From a bacterium (lineage in GTDB: Bacteria; Hydrogenedentota; Hydrogenedentia; Hydrogenedentiales; SLHB01): a DNA stretch of 15,078 bases. The first letter of the stretch is position 1; each line of letters begins with the position of its first letter. A model generated the notes under the pieces. The model did no database searches, was not told the origin of the DNA, and was given only the letters and a program-made list of their open reading frames with translations. The translations under genes and the position numbers were made by a program. Shown here in pieces: positions 7,284 through 15,078 of this stretch. Where the stretch lies: the NCBI GenBank assembly GCA_024231375.1, contig JAAEQP010001222.1, positions 1-15,078 on the forward strand. Direction: 5' to 3'.

Positions 7284-8204
7284 TCAAGCCAAGCGTTCAC
7301 GAACAACGGCGACGTCGCGGCCGATCTGGGCGATCAGTTCCTCGCGCGATTCGAACTTCATCTCCGGGCGAAGCCGCTCGATGAACACAACCTCGATATT
7401 CTCATCCACAATGTCGCCCGAGAAGTCGAGTATGAAGGCCTCGATGGTGATGTCCTCGTGGCGGATCGTGGGTGCGATGCCGATGTTAACGGCCGCGGGA
7501 TACGTCTTGCCCGCAACTACGGCCTCGGCAACGTACACGCCGTGCGGCGGAACGACGGACTTCTCCGGCTTGATGTTCGCCGTCGGGTACCCCAACTGAA
7601 CGCCCATCCCCCGGCCTCGCTGGACGGCTCCAACCATCGAATATCGACGGCCAAGGAATTGCTCCGCCTTCACCAAATCCCCTTCGAGGACACGCTCACG
7701 GATCAGGGTGCTGCTCACCCGCTCGCCTTCGAAAAGCAACGGGGGCACTTGAGTCACGCCGAATCCGTGTTCCTTGCCCGCCTTGCACAGAAACTCATAA
7801 TCGCCCTTCGCTCCTCTGCCGAAACGGAAGTCGTGGCCCACAACGAGTTCGCGGACCCCGCATCGTTCGACCAGTACGTTTTGGACGAAGTCGGCGGGTT
7901 CAAGCGCGGCCACGGCCTCATCAAAGCGCAGCAGGAGTGCCGCGTCGATCCCGGCTGCCTCGAGGAGGGCCAGTTTCTTGGAGTCGGGTGTCAGAAGATT
8001 GGGGGCGTGTTCCGGCGAAAAGAACTGCCGCGGATGCGGAGTGAGCGTCAATACACAGGCAGAACCGCCGATCTCCCGAGCCTTGGCCAACACTACGTCA
8101 AGAATCCCCGTGTGTCCCCGGTGTACACCATCGAAACTCCCAATGGTCAGAGCCACATTCGGGAAAGCCTCGCGTCCTGCGAGCACATCCGGGACAAGGA
8201 TCAT
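7284..8204 (-). CDS. ribF: Bifunctional riboflavin kinase / FAD synthetase
   Basis: Phosphorylates riboflavin to FMN and adenylylates FMN to FAD in the cytoplasm. The N-terminal FMN adenylyltransferase domain shows IGSFDGVHRGH (21-31), TPHPRQFF (55-62) and VSSTLIRERVLEGD (163-176). The C-terminal flavokinase domain shows GRGMGVQLGYPTAN (197-210), NIGIAPT (240-246) and the glutamate in TIEAFILDF (E255). The length of 306 aa is normal for the fused bacterial enzyme. The ATG at 8202-8204 overlaps the truB stop as ATGA; starts further upstream lie inside truB. It is the last gene of the translation operon here. An rpsO gene often follows ribF in other bacteria but does not do so here. Confidence 0.96.
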   Translation of the reverse strand: MILVPDVLAGREAFPNVALTIGSFDGVHRGHTGILDVVLAKAREIGGSACVLTLTPHPRQFFSPEHAPNLLTPDSKKLALLEAAGIDAALLLRFDEAVAALEPADFVQNVLVERCGVRELVVGHDFRFGRGAKGDYEFLCKAGKEHGFGVTQVPPLLFEGERVSSTLIRERVLEGDLVKAEQFLGRRYSMVGAVQRGRGMGVQLGYPTANIKPEKSVVPPHGVYVAEAVVAGKTYPAAVNIGIAPTIRHEDITIEAFILDFSGDIVDENIEVVFIERLRPEMKFESREELIAQIGRDVAVVRERLA

Positions 8205-9103
8205 AGTTTCGCCCGTAGCACGCGTTTCGGCTGGATAACCGCACCGGTCACACCGCCCTGGATTTCGCCCAGGGCCAGAAGTTCGCCCGTTGGCGCCTTG
8301 ATCTGGACCCATCCTTCTTTGAGGTCTTCCGGCCACCGAACCAAGGAAGGACCGGCAATCATCGATCCCGAGCCCACCGCCTCGACGGCCTTGCCCGTAA
8401 CCACGACTTCTGGGATGTCCAGCGCGTCTTCAACCGGTACAAGCTTGGCCAACACATCGTTCTGCGACGTGAGAGCATCCGGCGACACCGCTCCGTCCAC
8501 CGAGTGCGCGCCGACTCGCGTGCGCCGAAGCGCCGCCAGCGTCGCTCCACAACCGAGTTCGCGTCCCACATCATGGCACAGTGCTCGGGCGTAGGTGCCG
8601 CGCGTACAGGTGACGCGAAATTGGACATCCGGCGGCTCAAACCCCAGCAGGGCGAATTCGCGGACAGTAACAGGACGCGGGGGCCGTTCCACCACTTCTC
8701 CCTTGCGCGCCAGCTTGTACAGGCGTTTCCCACCGACCTTCACGGCACTCACCATGGGCGGAATCTGCATGATGTCGCCCGTAAACCGGTCGAACTGAGC
8801 CTGGACCTCGTCCGCGGACAGGCCATCCGGCACAGGGTTCTCCTCGGTCACAGTGCCGTCCAGATCGTACGAATCCGTGACAAGGCCCAAGCGCATGGTA
8901 CCCTCGTATTCCTTGTCCAGTCCCGTCAGAAATTCCGACAGGCGCGTCGCGGGGCCAAGACACAAGATCAGCAATCCCGTGGCAGCAGGATCGAGGGTGC
9001 CCGTGTGCCCGACGCGGCGCATGCCGGCCGCCCGGCGCACCATGTCTACCACATCGTGCGACGTAACGCCTTGTGGCTTATCGATTAGGAGAATACCAGT
9101 CAT
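8201..9103 (-). CDS. truB: tRNA pseudouridine(55) synthase
   Basis: Converts U55 in the T-loop of tRNAs to pseudouridine. The catalytic Asp is D38 in GHTGTLDPAATG (32-43); the family KEYEGTMRLG (64-73) and RGTYARALCHDVG segments are present. The C-terminal part (about 240-300) looks like the PUA-type RNA-binding extension, ending near IQPKRVLRAKL. At 300 aa the length is normal. The ATG at 9101-9103 is preceded by GGAG with only 4 bases spacing, 28 bases after the DHH gene stop. Its stop overlaps the ribF start by four bases. Confidence 0.97.
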   Translation of the reverse strand: MTGILLIDKPQGVTSHDVVDMVRRAAGMRRVGHTGTLDPAATGLLILCLGPATRLSEFLTGLDKEYEGTMRLGLVTDSYDLDGTVTEENPVPDGLSADEVQAQFDRFTGDIMQIPPMVSAVKVGGKRLYKLARKGEVVERPPRPVTVREFALLGFEPPDVQFRVTCTRGTYARALCHDVGRELGCGATLAALRRTRVGAHSVDGAVSPDALTSQNDVLAKLVPVEDALDIPEVVVTGKAVEAVGSGSMIAGPSLVRWPEDLKEGWVQIKAPTGELLALGEIQGGVTGAVIQPKRVLRAKL

Positions 9104-9131
9104 GTCGCTCCAAGGCCGGTTGGGTGTTGGC

Positions 9132-10103
9132 CTACTCCGTCAAGTGTTCGCGGATAGAGGCAAGAACCGATTCGCGGGCCGCATCCATCGGCGCATCCAA
9201 AGACGCGCCCGCGGCGGCGGCATGTCCTCCGCCGCCGAACTGTTCCGCGATCTGCTTCACATTGAACGTTGGGCGGGATCGCAGGCTTACCTTCGTCACA
9301 CCCGATTCCAACTCCCGGAGAAGCATCGCGACCTCGACGCCGTCTACGTTCCGTCCGAGATTCACCAGATTCTCGAGGTCACCGTCTTTGGCCCCCACTT
9401 GGTTCAGGTCGTCACGAGTGATACCGACGAAAGCAATTCGTCCCTCGTCAGAAAAGGCCAACTTGTCAAAGTACAGACGCAACAGCCGAAACCGGGCCGG
9501 CGAAATCGCATCAAACACACGCAGCGAGATGCCTTCCACATCCACACCGGCCTCAACAAGCTTGGCCGCTGCGCGATGGCAGCGCGCGCTGGTGTTCGAA
9601 AACCGGAACCCGCCCGTGTCGGTGGCGATGGCTACATAGAGGCACTCCGCCATCTCGGGCGTGAGTTCCACACCGGCCGTTTCATACATCTGCAAGACCA
9701 TTTCGCCCGTGGCACCGTACGTCGAGTCCGCAACACACAAGTCGCCCTCAGGATCGTCGTCGAGATGATGGTCCAGTACCAAGACCCGATCCGTCGCGGC
9801 CACCGCCGACTCCACGGCCCCGAGCCGGCTTCGCCTGCCCGTGTCCAGCACAACAGCGCATTGGGCGCCGGGCCGGATGTTTGCCGCGGGAACGATCTGC
9901 TCAGTGCCAGGAAGGAAACGATACGTGCGGGGTATTTCGCCATCGATGGCGCACTGCACGTCCGTCTTCCCCAGCGCAAGGAGCAGGTTGCGCATCGCAA
10001 GCACACTGCCTATCGCGTCGCCGTCGGGGTTGATGTGGGCAGTGACAAGATACGATTCGCCCTCCCGCAGGGCCTGGAGGATCTCGGCGAAGCTACTCTT
10101 CAA
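9132..10103 (-). CDS. nrnA: DHH/DHHA1 phosphoesterase, NrnA-type nanoRNase/pAp phosphatase
   Basis: Predicted 323-aa enzyme that degrades 2-5-nt RNA oligomers and/or dephosphorylates 3'-phosphoadenosine 5'-phosphate. The metal-binding motifs are all visible: HINPDGDAIGS (23-33), D87 in VLDTG, the DHH triad (111-113), D162 in ATDTGGFRF, and the DHHA1 substrate loop GGGGHAAAAG (290-299). The position between rbfA and truB is typical for NrnA. I place the start at TTG 10101-10103, overlapping the end of rbfA by 11 bases, because GGGGGAG lies 6 bases upstream and family homology begins directly after; the frame stays open further upstream only by running through rbfA. Cyclic-dinucleotide or pApA hydrolysis, as in other DHH proteins, cannot be excluded. 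Confidence 0.93.
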   Translation of the reverse strand: MKSSFAEILQALREGESYLVTAHINPDGDAIGSVLAMRNLLLALGKTDVQCAIDGEIPRTYRFLPGTEQIVPAANIRPGAQCAVVLDTGRRSRLGAVESAVAATDRVLVLDHHLDDDPEGDLCVADSTYGATGEMVLQMYETAGVELTPEMAECLYVAIATDTGGFRFSNTSARCHRAAAKLVEAGVDVEGISLRVFDAISPARFRLLRLYFDKLAFSDEGRIAFVGITRDDLNQVGAKDGDLENLVNLGRNVDGVEVAMLLRELESGVTKVSLRSRPTFNVKQIAEQFGGGGHAAAAGASLDAPMDAARESVLASIREHLTE

Positions 10104-10461
10104 CCTGCTCTCCCCCGTCCTCTTCGTGAATCTCCTTGAAGATCTCTTCGAGCCGGAAGGCCTGATCCACCGTGTCGTCGGAGAAGAATCGAATCTCCGG
10201 CGTGTGCCGCAGACGCAGCCGTTTCCCGATCTCGCGCCGCACCCAACCCGAAGCCTGCTGAAGTCCGATGAGCGAACTCTTCTTCTCGGCATCCGTACCA
10301 AACGTACTGATCGAAACGCTCGCCACACGCAGATCGGGCGACATGCGCACGTCCATGACCGACACAAACCCCACACGGGGGTCCTTCACCCCCTTCGCGA
10401 GAAGTGCCGCAATCTCCTTCTTCACCTGTTCGCCGACGCGGCGAGGTCTGCCTTCCTGCAT
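10093..10461 (-). CDS. rbfA: 30S ribosome-binding factor A
   Basis: Small KH-like protein (122 aa) that binds the immature 30S subunit and assists late 16S rRNA processing. Visible family features are the N-terminal RPRRVGEQVKKEIAALL (5-21), KDPRVGFVSVMDVRMSPDL (27-45) and the PEIRFFSDD segment (about 88-96). The C-terminus is short and acidic (EEDGGEQVEE). The ATG at 10459-10461 shares one base with the stop of the DUF503 gene (TGATG), an arrangement that favours translational coupling; there is no strong Shine-Dalgarno. A longer reading to 10599 would lie inside the preceding gene and adds no family-like sequence. Confidence 0.95.
   Translation of the reverse strand: MQEGRPRRVGEQVKKEIAALLAKGVKDPRVGFVSVMDVRMSPDLRVASVSISTFGTDAEKKSSLIGLQQASGWVRREIGKRLRLRHTPEIRFFSDDTVDQAFRLEEIFKEIHEEDGGEQVEE
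10110..10116 (-). promoter_or_regulatory. Ribosome binding site deciding the TTG start of nrnA
   Basis: On the minus strand GGGGGAG is followed by 6 bases and TTG. It lies inside the last codons of rbfA, so ribosomes terminating on rbfA could re-initiate here. No ATG or GTG is available at this position in the nrnA frame. Confidence 0.7.
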
Positions 10462-10742
10462 CAGAGCATCTCGATTCCGTAGTCCATCAGTTCCGCGCCT
10501 CCCTTCGAAGACGCGAACCGGACAATCTCGTTGAGTTGGGTGTTTACAAACCGTGAGTCGTCGCCGACCACGCAGGCGGCCAGGCGCGCCCTGGCCCATT
10601 GATCCTTGAAGTCGATTTCCGCGATCGAACAGTTGTACCGGTTGCGGATCCGTTCCTTCAGACTCTTAATGACGCGGCGTTTCTCTTTCAGCGACCGTGA
10701 GCCGTGAATGCGCAGGTCCATCTGAAGAACGCCTATGGTCAT
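10461..10742 (-). CDS. ylxP: DUF503 / YlxP-like small ribosome-assembly protein
   Basis: A 93-aa protein of the DUF503 family. It shows the typical start MTIGVLQMDLRIHGSRSLKE (1-20) followed by KRRVIKSLKERIRNRYN and the family's alpha/beta ferredoxin-like pattern. YlxP proteins sit next to rbfA in many bacteria and have been linked to 30S maturation; a direct biochemical role is not established here. The gene begins 8 bases after the infB stop and shares one base with the rbfA start, so it is embedded in the operon. The ribosome binding site is weak (only GAG about 12 bases upstream). Confidence 0.9.
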   Translation of the reverse strand: MTIGVLQMDLRIHGSRSLKEKRRVIKSLKERIRNRYNCSIAEIDFKDQWARARLAACVVGDDSRFVNTQLNEIVRFASSKGGAELMDYGIEML

Positions 10743-10750
10743 GCTGCACG

Positions 10751-13603
10751 CTACTCGAGTTTCTTGGCAACCGCCTCGATCTTGTAGACCTCGATGACGT
10801 CGCCTTCCTTAATGTCCTCGTACCTGTCGAGCTTGATGCCGCACTCGAACCCGGTGGCCACGGAACGCGCGTCGTCCTTCTCACGGCGCAGGGAGTCCAA
10901 CTTGCCGTCATACACGACGATATCGTCGCGAAGGAGACGGGCTTTGCTGGCTCGTTCGATCTCGCCGTCGACCACATAGCAGCCCGCGATGTTGCCCAAC
11001 GCGGAAGACCGGAACACGGCGCGAATCTCCGCGTGGCCAGTGATCACTTCCTTGGAGTCGGGAACAAGCATGCCTTCCAGGGCCTTGCGGATCTCTTCGA
11101 TGGCCTCGTAGATGACGCGGTAGGTGCGGATATCCACGCCTTCCTGCTCGGCAGCCTTCTGTACGCGCGCGCTGGCCCCGACGTGGAACCCAATGATGAC
11201 GGCATCACTGGCGCTGGCCAGGATAACGTCGCTGTCGTTGACGCCACCCACGCCCGAATGGACCAGCCGTACGCGGACTTCTTCGTTGCCAAGCTTGGCA
11301 AGGCTCTGCTCTAGCACGTCCACGGAGCCCTGCACGTCTGCCTTCAAGACCACGTTCAGTTCGCTCTTTTCACCCGACATCAGTTGCGCCTGCAGATCTT
11401 CAAGCGTAATCTGGCGGGCCGGGCCAGAGGCCTTCTGCCGCGTGCGCTCAGCGCGCTTGGCAGCAATACTGCGGGCAACGCGCTCTTCTTCGAGAACGAC
11501 AAACGGCTCACCCGCGGGCGGCGGCTCGCTGAATCCAGTCACCAGCACAGGCGTAGAAGGTCCGGCCTCCTGAATCTGTCCTCCCCGCGAGTTGATCATG
11601 GTCCGCACGCGGCCATAGGTCTCGCCTGCAAGGAAGATGTCGCCCACACGCAATGTGCCCGTCTGCACCAGCACCCACGCCACAGGACCCTGGCCGCGCG
11701 AAATCTCAGACTCAACCACGGCGCCGCGGGCGCGCTTGTTCGCGTTGGCCTTCAACTCAAGCATCTCGGCCTCGAGGACCAGCAGTTCCATCAGTTCATC
11801 GACACCTTGACCCGATATGGCCGAAATGTCCTTGATGATCGTCTTGCCGCCCCACTGCTCATCGAGCAGTTCGAAGCGGGTTAGTTCCTGGCGGATCCGC
11901 TCCGGTTGCGCATTGTCCTTGTCGATCTTGTTGACCGCCACCACGATCGGCACCTCGGCCGCCTTCGCGTGGTCGATGGCCTCCACCGTCTGCGGCATAA
12001 CCCCGTCGTCCGCCGCCACAACGAGCACAACAATGTCGGTAACCTGCGCGCCTCGTGCACGCATCTGGGTGAATGCCTCGTGGCCAGGCGTGTCCAGGAA
12101 TGCGATCCGCTTTTCGCCCACCGTCACGTCATACGCTGCGATGTGCTGCGTGATTCCGCCCGCCTCGCCATCGGCTACGTTCGCCTTGCGAATGCCGTCC
12201 AGCAAGGTTGTCTTTCCGTGATCGACATGGCCCATCACCGTGACAACCGGCGCCCGGGATTGAACGTCCTCGGGATCGTCGGGCTCTTCGGCCAGCGCCA
12301 CACTCTCTTCCGGAATCGAGGTGCGAACCTCGAACCCCCTGGGCTCGGCCAGAGCCTGGACCACCTCAACCGGCAGTTCCTGATTCTTGGTGGCCAGGAC
12401 ATCCTGGTCCATCAGTTCGAGAATGAGCTCGTTCACGCCCACGTCCATGTGGTCGGCCAAGTCCTCAACCATCATCGTGTCGTCGACTTCAATCAACATG
12501 TTAATCGCGGCCTCGCCGGCCCCGTCTTCACCTTCCGAGGCGCGTTTGCGTCTCCGCTTTTTGGCAACCCCCTTGGGGCCTGCCGCCTGCAACGAACGCA
12601 CCGCCGCGGCCGCGTTGCGCCGCTTCTCATTCTCCGCCCGTTGCCGCTCCGCCCGTTTCTGCCGCTTGCGGGCCGTCTTCCCGGTTCGCCGCACAGAGCC
12701 CGGCCGCACCGGCTGTTGCCCCGTGCGTTTACGCTGCACGCGCTCCGCGGCCCGGCGCTTCACTTCCGCCACCACGGCCGGATCGGGTTTGACCGCGGAC
12801 CGGTTCTCCATCAGCTTCCGCTGCTCTTCTTCCTCCTGCTGACGTTCCGCATCGGCCAGGATCCCGGTTTCTTCCTCTTCCTCGACCGCTTCCTCGGCAG
12901 GCTCGGCCTCGAGAACCTTCGTCTCATCCCCTTCAAGCGCGGTACCGTCCGCCCGGACAACCTGAACGACACTGCTGTCGTGCTCAATGGCGCTGCCGAT
13001 CACAATGCTGGGCTTGGATTCGTCTTCCGCAGCCGCCTTGGCGGCCTTCTTCTTGGTCTTCTTCTTAGGCTTTGGCGCCTCGGCGGGTTCGGCGGCGGCC
13101 TCCTCGGCCGCTGGAACCGCTTCGGGCTCCTCGGCGGGCGGAAGGATCTCGGCGACCGCCTGGACGGACTCGCCTTCCTCTTCCTCGGCAGGCAGGATCA
13201 TGGCCACAGGCTCTTCGGCGGTGTCGCCCTTGTCCGTGGCTTTCTTCTTGGTCGCCGCCTTCTTTTTGGTGGCGGCCTTCTTCTTGGTCGCTGCCTTCGC
13301 CTTGGTCTTCGCCTTTGCTTCGGCCTTCTTCTTGGCGGCCGCCTTTCGTTTGGCAGCAGCCTTCTTTGCGCCCTCGCGAAGTCGCTCAGCCCGCTTCTTG
13401 GCCTTTTCCTGGGCCTCGAGCTTCTCCGTGCGGACACGCTCCGCCACATCCCTGTCATCATCCACGTCGATGAGCAGGTCGCACTCCTCGTCGGAGATCT
13501 CGGTTTGGACCCCGTCCACCTCGTACAGCATAAAGCGAAGGGCCTCGACGGCATCCTCGGCGGACATGTCGAGCCGTTCAGCCAAGCTGGCGATCGTTTG
13601 CAT
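10751..13603 (-). CDS. infB: Translation initiation factor IF-2
   Basis: GTPase that delivers fMet-tRNA to the 30S subunit and promotes subunit joining. With the ATG at 13601-13603 it is 950 aa. The first IF2_N module (1-50, [20 protein letters not shown]) is followed by a Lys/Ala-rich stretch (about 66-126), an acidic Glu/Ala/Pro stretch (about 128-260) and an Arg/Lys-rich stretch (about 280-355). A second IF2_N module follows (about 366-425). The G domain has G1 GHVDHGKT (458-465), GGITQHI, DTPGHE (504-509) and NKID (558-561). Domains II-IV follow to ...[15 protein letters not shown]. Start choice: AGGGAG lies 10 bases before this ATG and the IF2_N homology begins exactly there; an in-frame GTG at 13640-13642 has no ribosome binding site. 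It lies 53 bases after nusA. Confidence 0.97.
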   Translation of the reverse strand: MQTIASLAERLDMSAEDAVEALRFMLYEVDGVQTEISDEECDLLIDVDDDRDVAERVRTEKLEAQEKAKKRAERLREGAKKAAAKRKAAAKKKAEAKAKTKAKAATKKKAATKKKAATKKKATDKGDTAEEPVAMILPAEEEEGESVQAVAEILPPAEEPEAVPAAEEAAAEPAEAPKPKKKTKKKAAKAAAEDESKPSIVIGSAIEHDSSVVQVVRADGTALEGDETKVLEAEPAEEAVEEEEETGILADAERQQEEEEQRKLMENRSAVKPDPAVVAEVKRRAAERVQRKRTGQQPVRPGSVRRTGKTARKRQKRAERQRAENEKRRNAAAAVRSLQAAGPKGVAKKRRRKRASEGEDGAGEAAINMLIEVDDTMMVEDLADHMDVGVNELILELMDQDVLATKNQELPVEVVQALAEPRGFEVRTSIPEESVALAEEPDDPEDVQSRAPVVTVMGHVDHGKTTLLDGIRKANVADGEAGGITQHIAAYDVTVGEKRIAFLDTPGHEAFTQMRARGAQVTDIVVLVVAADDGVMPQTVEAIDHAKAAEVPIVVAVNKIDKDNAQPERIRQELTRFELLDEQWGGKTIIKDISAISGQGVDELMELLVLEAEMLELKANANKRARGAVVESEISRGQGPVAWVLVQTGTLRVGDIFLAGETYGRVRTMINSRGGQIQEAGPSTPVLVTGFSEPPPAGEPFVVLEEERVARSIAAKRAERTRQKASGPARQITLEDLQAQLMSGEKSELNVVLKADVQGSVDVLEQSLAKLGNEEVRVRLVHSGVGGVNDSDVILASASDAVIIGFHVGASARVQKAAEQEGVDIRTYRVIYEAIEEIRKALEGMLVPDSKEVITGHAEIRAVFRSSALGNIAGCYVVDGEIERASKARLLRDDIVVYDGKLDSLRREKDDARSVATGFECGIKLDRYEDIKEGDVIEVYKIEAVAKKLE
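13238..13291 (-). repeat. Three 18-base tandem units in infB encoding ATKKKA
   Basis: IF2 residues 105-122 are three consecutive copies of Ala-Thr-Lys-Lys-Lys-Ala. The DNA units differ slightly in synonymous positions (AAA/AAG, GCC/GCG), so the repeat is not a brand-new duplication. Flanking codons continue the Lys/Ala bias ([14 protein letters not shown] upstream). The composition resembles histone H1 tails; copy number could vary by slippage. Confidence 0.9.
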
Positions 13604-13613
13604 GTAACTATGA

Positions 13614-13619
13614 CTCCCT
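13614..13619 (-). promoter_or_regulatory. infB ribosome binding site
   Basis: AGGGAG on the minus strand, 10 bases before ATG 13601-13603. It lies downstream of the alternative GTG (13640-13642), so it supports the shorter 950-aa IF2. Confidence 0.6.
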
Positions 13620-13656
13620 AACGCGTTTCTCGTCGCTGCCACCGTCGTAGACTAAC

Positions 13657-14883
13657 TCATGACGGTTCTCCACTGGTTTCGGCATCCTCGGAGACGTCCG
13701 GCTCTTCGTCGTCTTGCCCACTTTCCTGTTCATCCGCGGGTTCGACAGGCGCGGCCTCGTCTTCAAGTTCCGCCGTCTCACTTAGTGAATCGGGCGCAGG
13801 TTCTGACGATGCATCTTCTTCAGTTGATTCCTGACTGGGGGGCGGCCCTCCTGCCAGTTCAACGTCGCTCTTGATATCAATGTTCCACCCCATCAACCGG
13901 GAAGCCAAACGGGCGTTCTGCCCCCGCTTGCCAATGGCCAACGACAACTGGTCGTGCGGCACAATCACCAGGATGGAATGGTTGTCTTCGTCCACGGAAA
14001 TGTCAAGAATGTCCGCGGGATTGAGGGCGTTCCCGCACATCTCCACGGGATCCTCGCCCCACCGGACAATGTCAATTTTCTCGCCGCAAAGCTCCTCCAC
14101 CACGGTGCGTACCCGCGATCCCTTCATCCCGACACACGCCCCCACGGCATCAACATTCGGGTCGTTCGACGCCACGGCGATCTTCGTTCTGCTGCCCGCT
14201 TCGCGCGCAATCCCCTTTATCTCGATCGTACCATCGTAGATCTCCGGGACTTCAAGGTCAAAAAGGGCCTTCACAAGCTGCGGCGACGTCCGGGATAGCA
14301 CGATCTGCGGACCTCGCGCACTCTTCTCGACCTCAAGCAGAAACGCCCGGATCCGGTCGCCCGGCTTGAAACTCTCTCTCGGCGACTGCTCTCGAATGGG
14401 CAGGACCGCCTCCCCTCGTCCGAGGCCGATGATGAGGTTGCCGTGACTCATTCGCTTCACGACGCCCGTAATCAGTTCGCCTTCGCGCTTCTTGTACTCG
14501 TCGTACACATTGTCGCGCTCGGCGTCCCGGATCTTTTGGATAATCACCTGCTTGGCCGTCTGGGCCGCGATCCGGCCGAAATCCTTGGGTTCGGCGAGTA
14601 CCTTCAGGCGGTCGCCCACGGACGCGTCCGGGTTGAGTTCCCGGGCTTCCTCAGTGCTGAGCTCTCGAGTGGGATCCTCAACCTCTTCCACAACCGAACG
14701 GATCTCGTACACCTTGAAACTCAGGGTGTTCTCGTCTACCTCGACCGTGACGTTGGCGGCGTGATGGAAACTCTTCCGGGCAGCGCTCTCCAGCGCACTG
14801 CGGATCGCTTCCAGCAGCGTGTCCCGCTCGATGCTCTTCTCAGCCTGAAGTTGTTGCAGGATCACCTGCAGGTTCGCGTCCAA
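13657..14883 (-). CDS. nusA: Transcription termination/antitermination factor NusA
   Basis: RNA-polymerase-binding elongation factor affecting pausing, termination and antitermination. It has 408 aa: RNAP-binding N-terminal domain (about 1-125), S1 domain (about 134-198, GELITGVVKRMSHGNLIIGL), KH1 with GMKGSR (252-257) and KH2 with GKRGQN (318-323). After the KH2 end (about 343) comes a roughly 65-residue acidic, Ser/Pro/Glu-rich tail in place of the AR1/AR2 repeats of E. coli NusA (495 aa). I place the start at TTG 14881-14883 because GAGGAG lies 6 bases upstream and MDANLQVILQQL is a typical NusA beginning. It starts 27 bases after the rimP stop. Confidence 0.96.
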   Translation of the reverse strand: MDANLQVILQQLQAEKSIERDTLLEAIRSALESAARKSFHHAANVTVEVDENTLSFKVYEIRSVVEEVEDPTRELSTEEARELNPDASVGDRLKVLAEPKDFGRIAAQTAKQVIIQKIRDAERDNVYDEYKKREGELITGVVKRMSHGNLIIGLGRGEAVLPIREQSPRESFKPGDRIRAFLLEVEKSARGPQIVLSRTSPQLVKALFDLEVPEIYDGTIEIKGIAREAGSRTKIAVASNDPNVDAVGACVGMKGSRVRTVVEELCGEKIDIVRWGEDPVEMCGNALNPADILDISVDEDNHSILVIVPHDQLSLAIGKRGQNARLASRLMGWNIDIKSDVELAGGPPPSQESTEEDASSEPAPDSLSETAELEDEAAPVEPADEQESGQDDEEPDVSEDAETSGEPS

Positions 14884-14889
14884 GTTATT

Positions 14890-14895
14890 CTCCTC
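14890..14895 (-). promoter_or_regulatory. Ribosome binding site deciding the TTG start of nusA
   Basis: GAGGAG on the minus strand, 6 bases before TTG 14881-14883, in the short rimP-nusA spacer. Strong complementarity to the 16S anti-Shine-Dalgarno compensates for the weak start codon. Confidence 0.75.
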
Positions 14896-14910
14896 ACGGT
14901 TAGGCCAGTA

Positions 14911-15078
14911 CTACCGGTTCAGCCGTGCCTTCAACACATTCTCGATGTGTATCTCGTATTCGCTGCCGTCGCAGTCTACGGTCAGGAGCCCATCGTCGAA
15001 TCCCGTGAGCGTCCCTTTGAACCGCCTCCGGCCGTTCAGGGGCGCGTGGGTTTCAATCTTCGCCTTCTCTCCGACGAA
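14911..15078 (-). CDS. rimP: Ribosome maturation factor RimP, C-terminal fragment
   Basis: Only the last 55 codons lie in the window; the 5' part is cut off by the window edge. I translated them by hand: the stretch contains GEKAKIETHAPLNGRRRFKG, then TLTGFDDGLLTVD, and ends NVLKARLNR. This is the Sm-like C-terminal domain of RimP (pattern: G..v.v.t..pl.GRrrf.G.L.g..dg). RimP binds the 30S subunit and is needed for its maturation. The position directly before nusA is the standard one and strengthens the call. The TAG stop is at 14911-14913. Confidence 0.93.
   Translation of the reverse strand, partial: FVGEKAKIETHAPLNGRRRFKGTLTGFDDGLLTVDCDGSEYEIHIENVLKARLNR

Noticed and set aside
7434..7460. 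Flavokinase segment of RibF reading IEAFILDF rather than the IEAHILDF-like form
   Set aside because: From what I know of the family, Phe at this position also occurs in characterised bacterial bifunctional enzymes and the catalytic Glu is kept, so it is not unusual.
7281..8594. A 437-codon plus-strand frame opposite ribF and truB
   Set aside because: It spans the junction of two well-identified genes on the other strand and has no recognisable domain.
11906..13621. A 571-codon open frame on the plus strand opposite infB
   Set aside because: It mirrors the GC-rich, low-complexity infB gene, has compositionally extreme protein (Arg/Leu/Gly/His) and no recognisable domain. infB itself is unmistakable on the other strand.
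13601..13642. GTG start of infB at 13640-13642
   Set aside because: No Shine-Dalgarno upstream, and the extra 13 residues are not IF2-like; ATG 13601-13603 has AGGGAG and starts the IF2_N module.
1..15078. Search by eye for CRISPR arrays, tRNAs, insertion sequences, phage or toxin-antitoxin genes
   Set aside because: No evenly spaced direct repeats, cloverleaf patterns, transposase motifs or small paired defence genes were found; the coding density of recognised genes leaves little room for them.

Overview
This window is a GC-rich piece of a Gram-negative bacterial chromosome. Every convincing gene lies on the minus strand, so the genes read from right to left. The Gram-negative envelope is inferred from a complete adaptor/outer-membrane-factor efflux set whose outer-membrane factor is a probable lipoprotein. 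I cannot name the phylum from sequence alone. The gene order (DUF503 between infB and rbfA, NrnA-type DHH enzyme before truB) and the acidic or Lys/Ala-rich tails fit an environmental lineage, such as a PVC-superphylum, Hydrogenedentota-like, acidobacterial or deltaproteobacterial organism. That placement is a guess.

Right half (about 15078 to 7284) is the conserved translation/transcription operon: rimP (only its C-terminus is inside the window), nusA, infB, a DUF503/YlxP-like gene, rbfA, an NrnA-type DHH phosphoesterase, truB and ribF. Gaps are small or negative (TGATG, ATGA and 11-base overlaps), so this is almost certainly one translationally coupled transcript. The products handle 30S maturation (RimP, RbfA, probably YlxP), transcription elongation/antitermination (NusA), initiation (IF2), nanoRNA/pAp turnover (NrnA), tRNA Psi55 (TruB) and FMN/FAD synthesis (RibF). 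Two differences from common layouts are visible: no ylxR-type gene between nusA and infB, and no rpsO directly after ribF.

Middle and left part (7121 to 1107) is a four-gene tripartite efflux operon: a TolC-family outer-membrane lipoprotein, an unusually large (700 aa) HlyD/MacA-type periplasmic adaptor, a MacB/LolD-type ABC ATPase and a separate MacB-type FtsX permease. The last three start within or next to the preceding stop codon. Together they would form an ATP-driven pump spanning inner membrane, periplasm and outer membrane; the substrate is not readable from sequence.

The left edge (1042 to 140) holds a TylF/MycF-type SAM-dependent O-methyltransferase, 64 bases behind the permease. 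The last 139 bases contain no supported gene but do contain a perfect 11-bp inverted repeat. No tRNA, rRNA, CRISPR, insertion sequence or phage gene was seen. Most of the window is ordinary core genome; the points worth a second look are the oversized pump components, their linkage to the methyltransferase, the edge palindrome and the low-complexity IF2 and NusA extensions.
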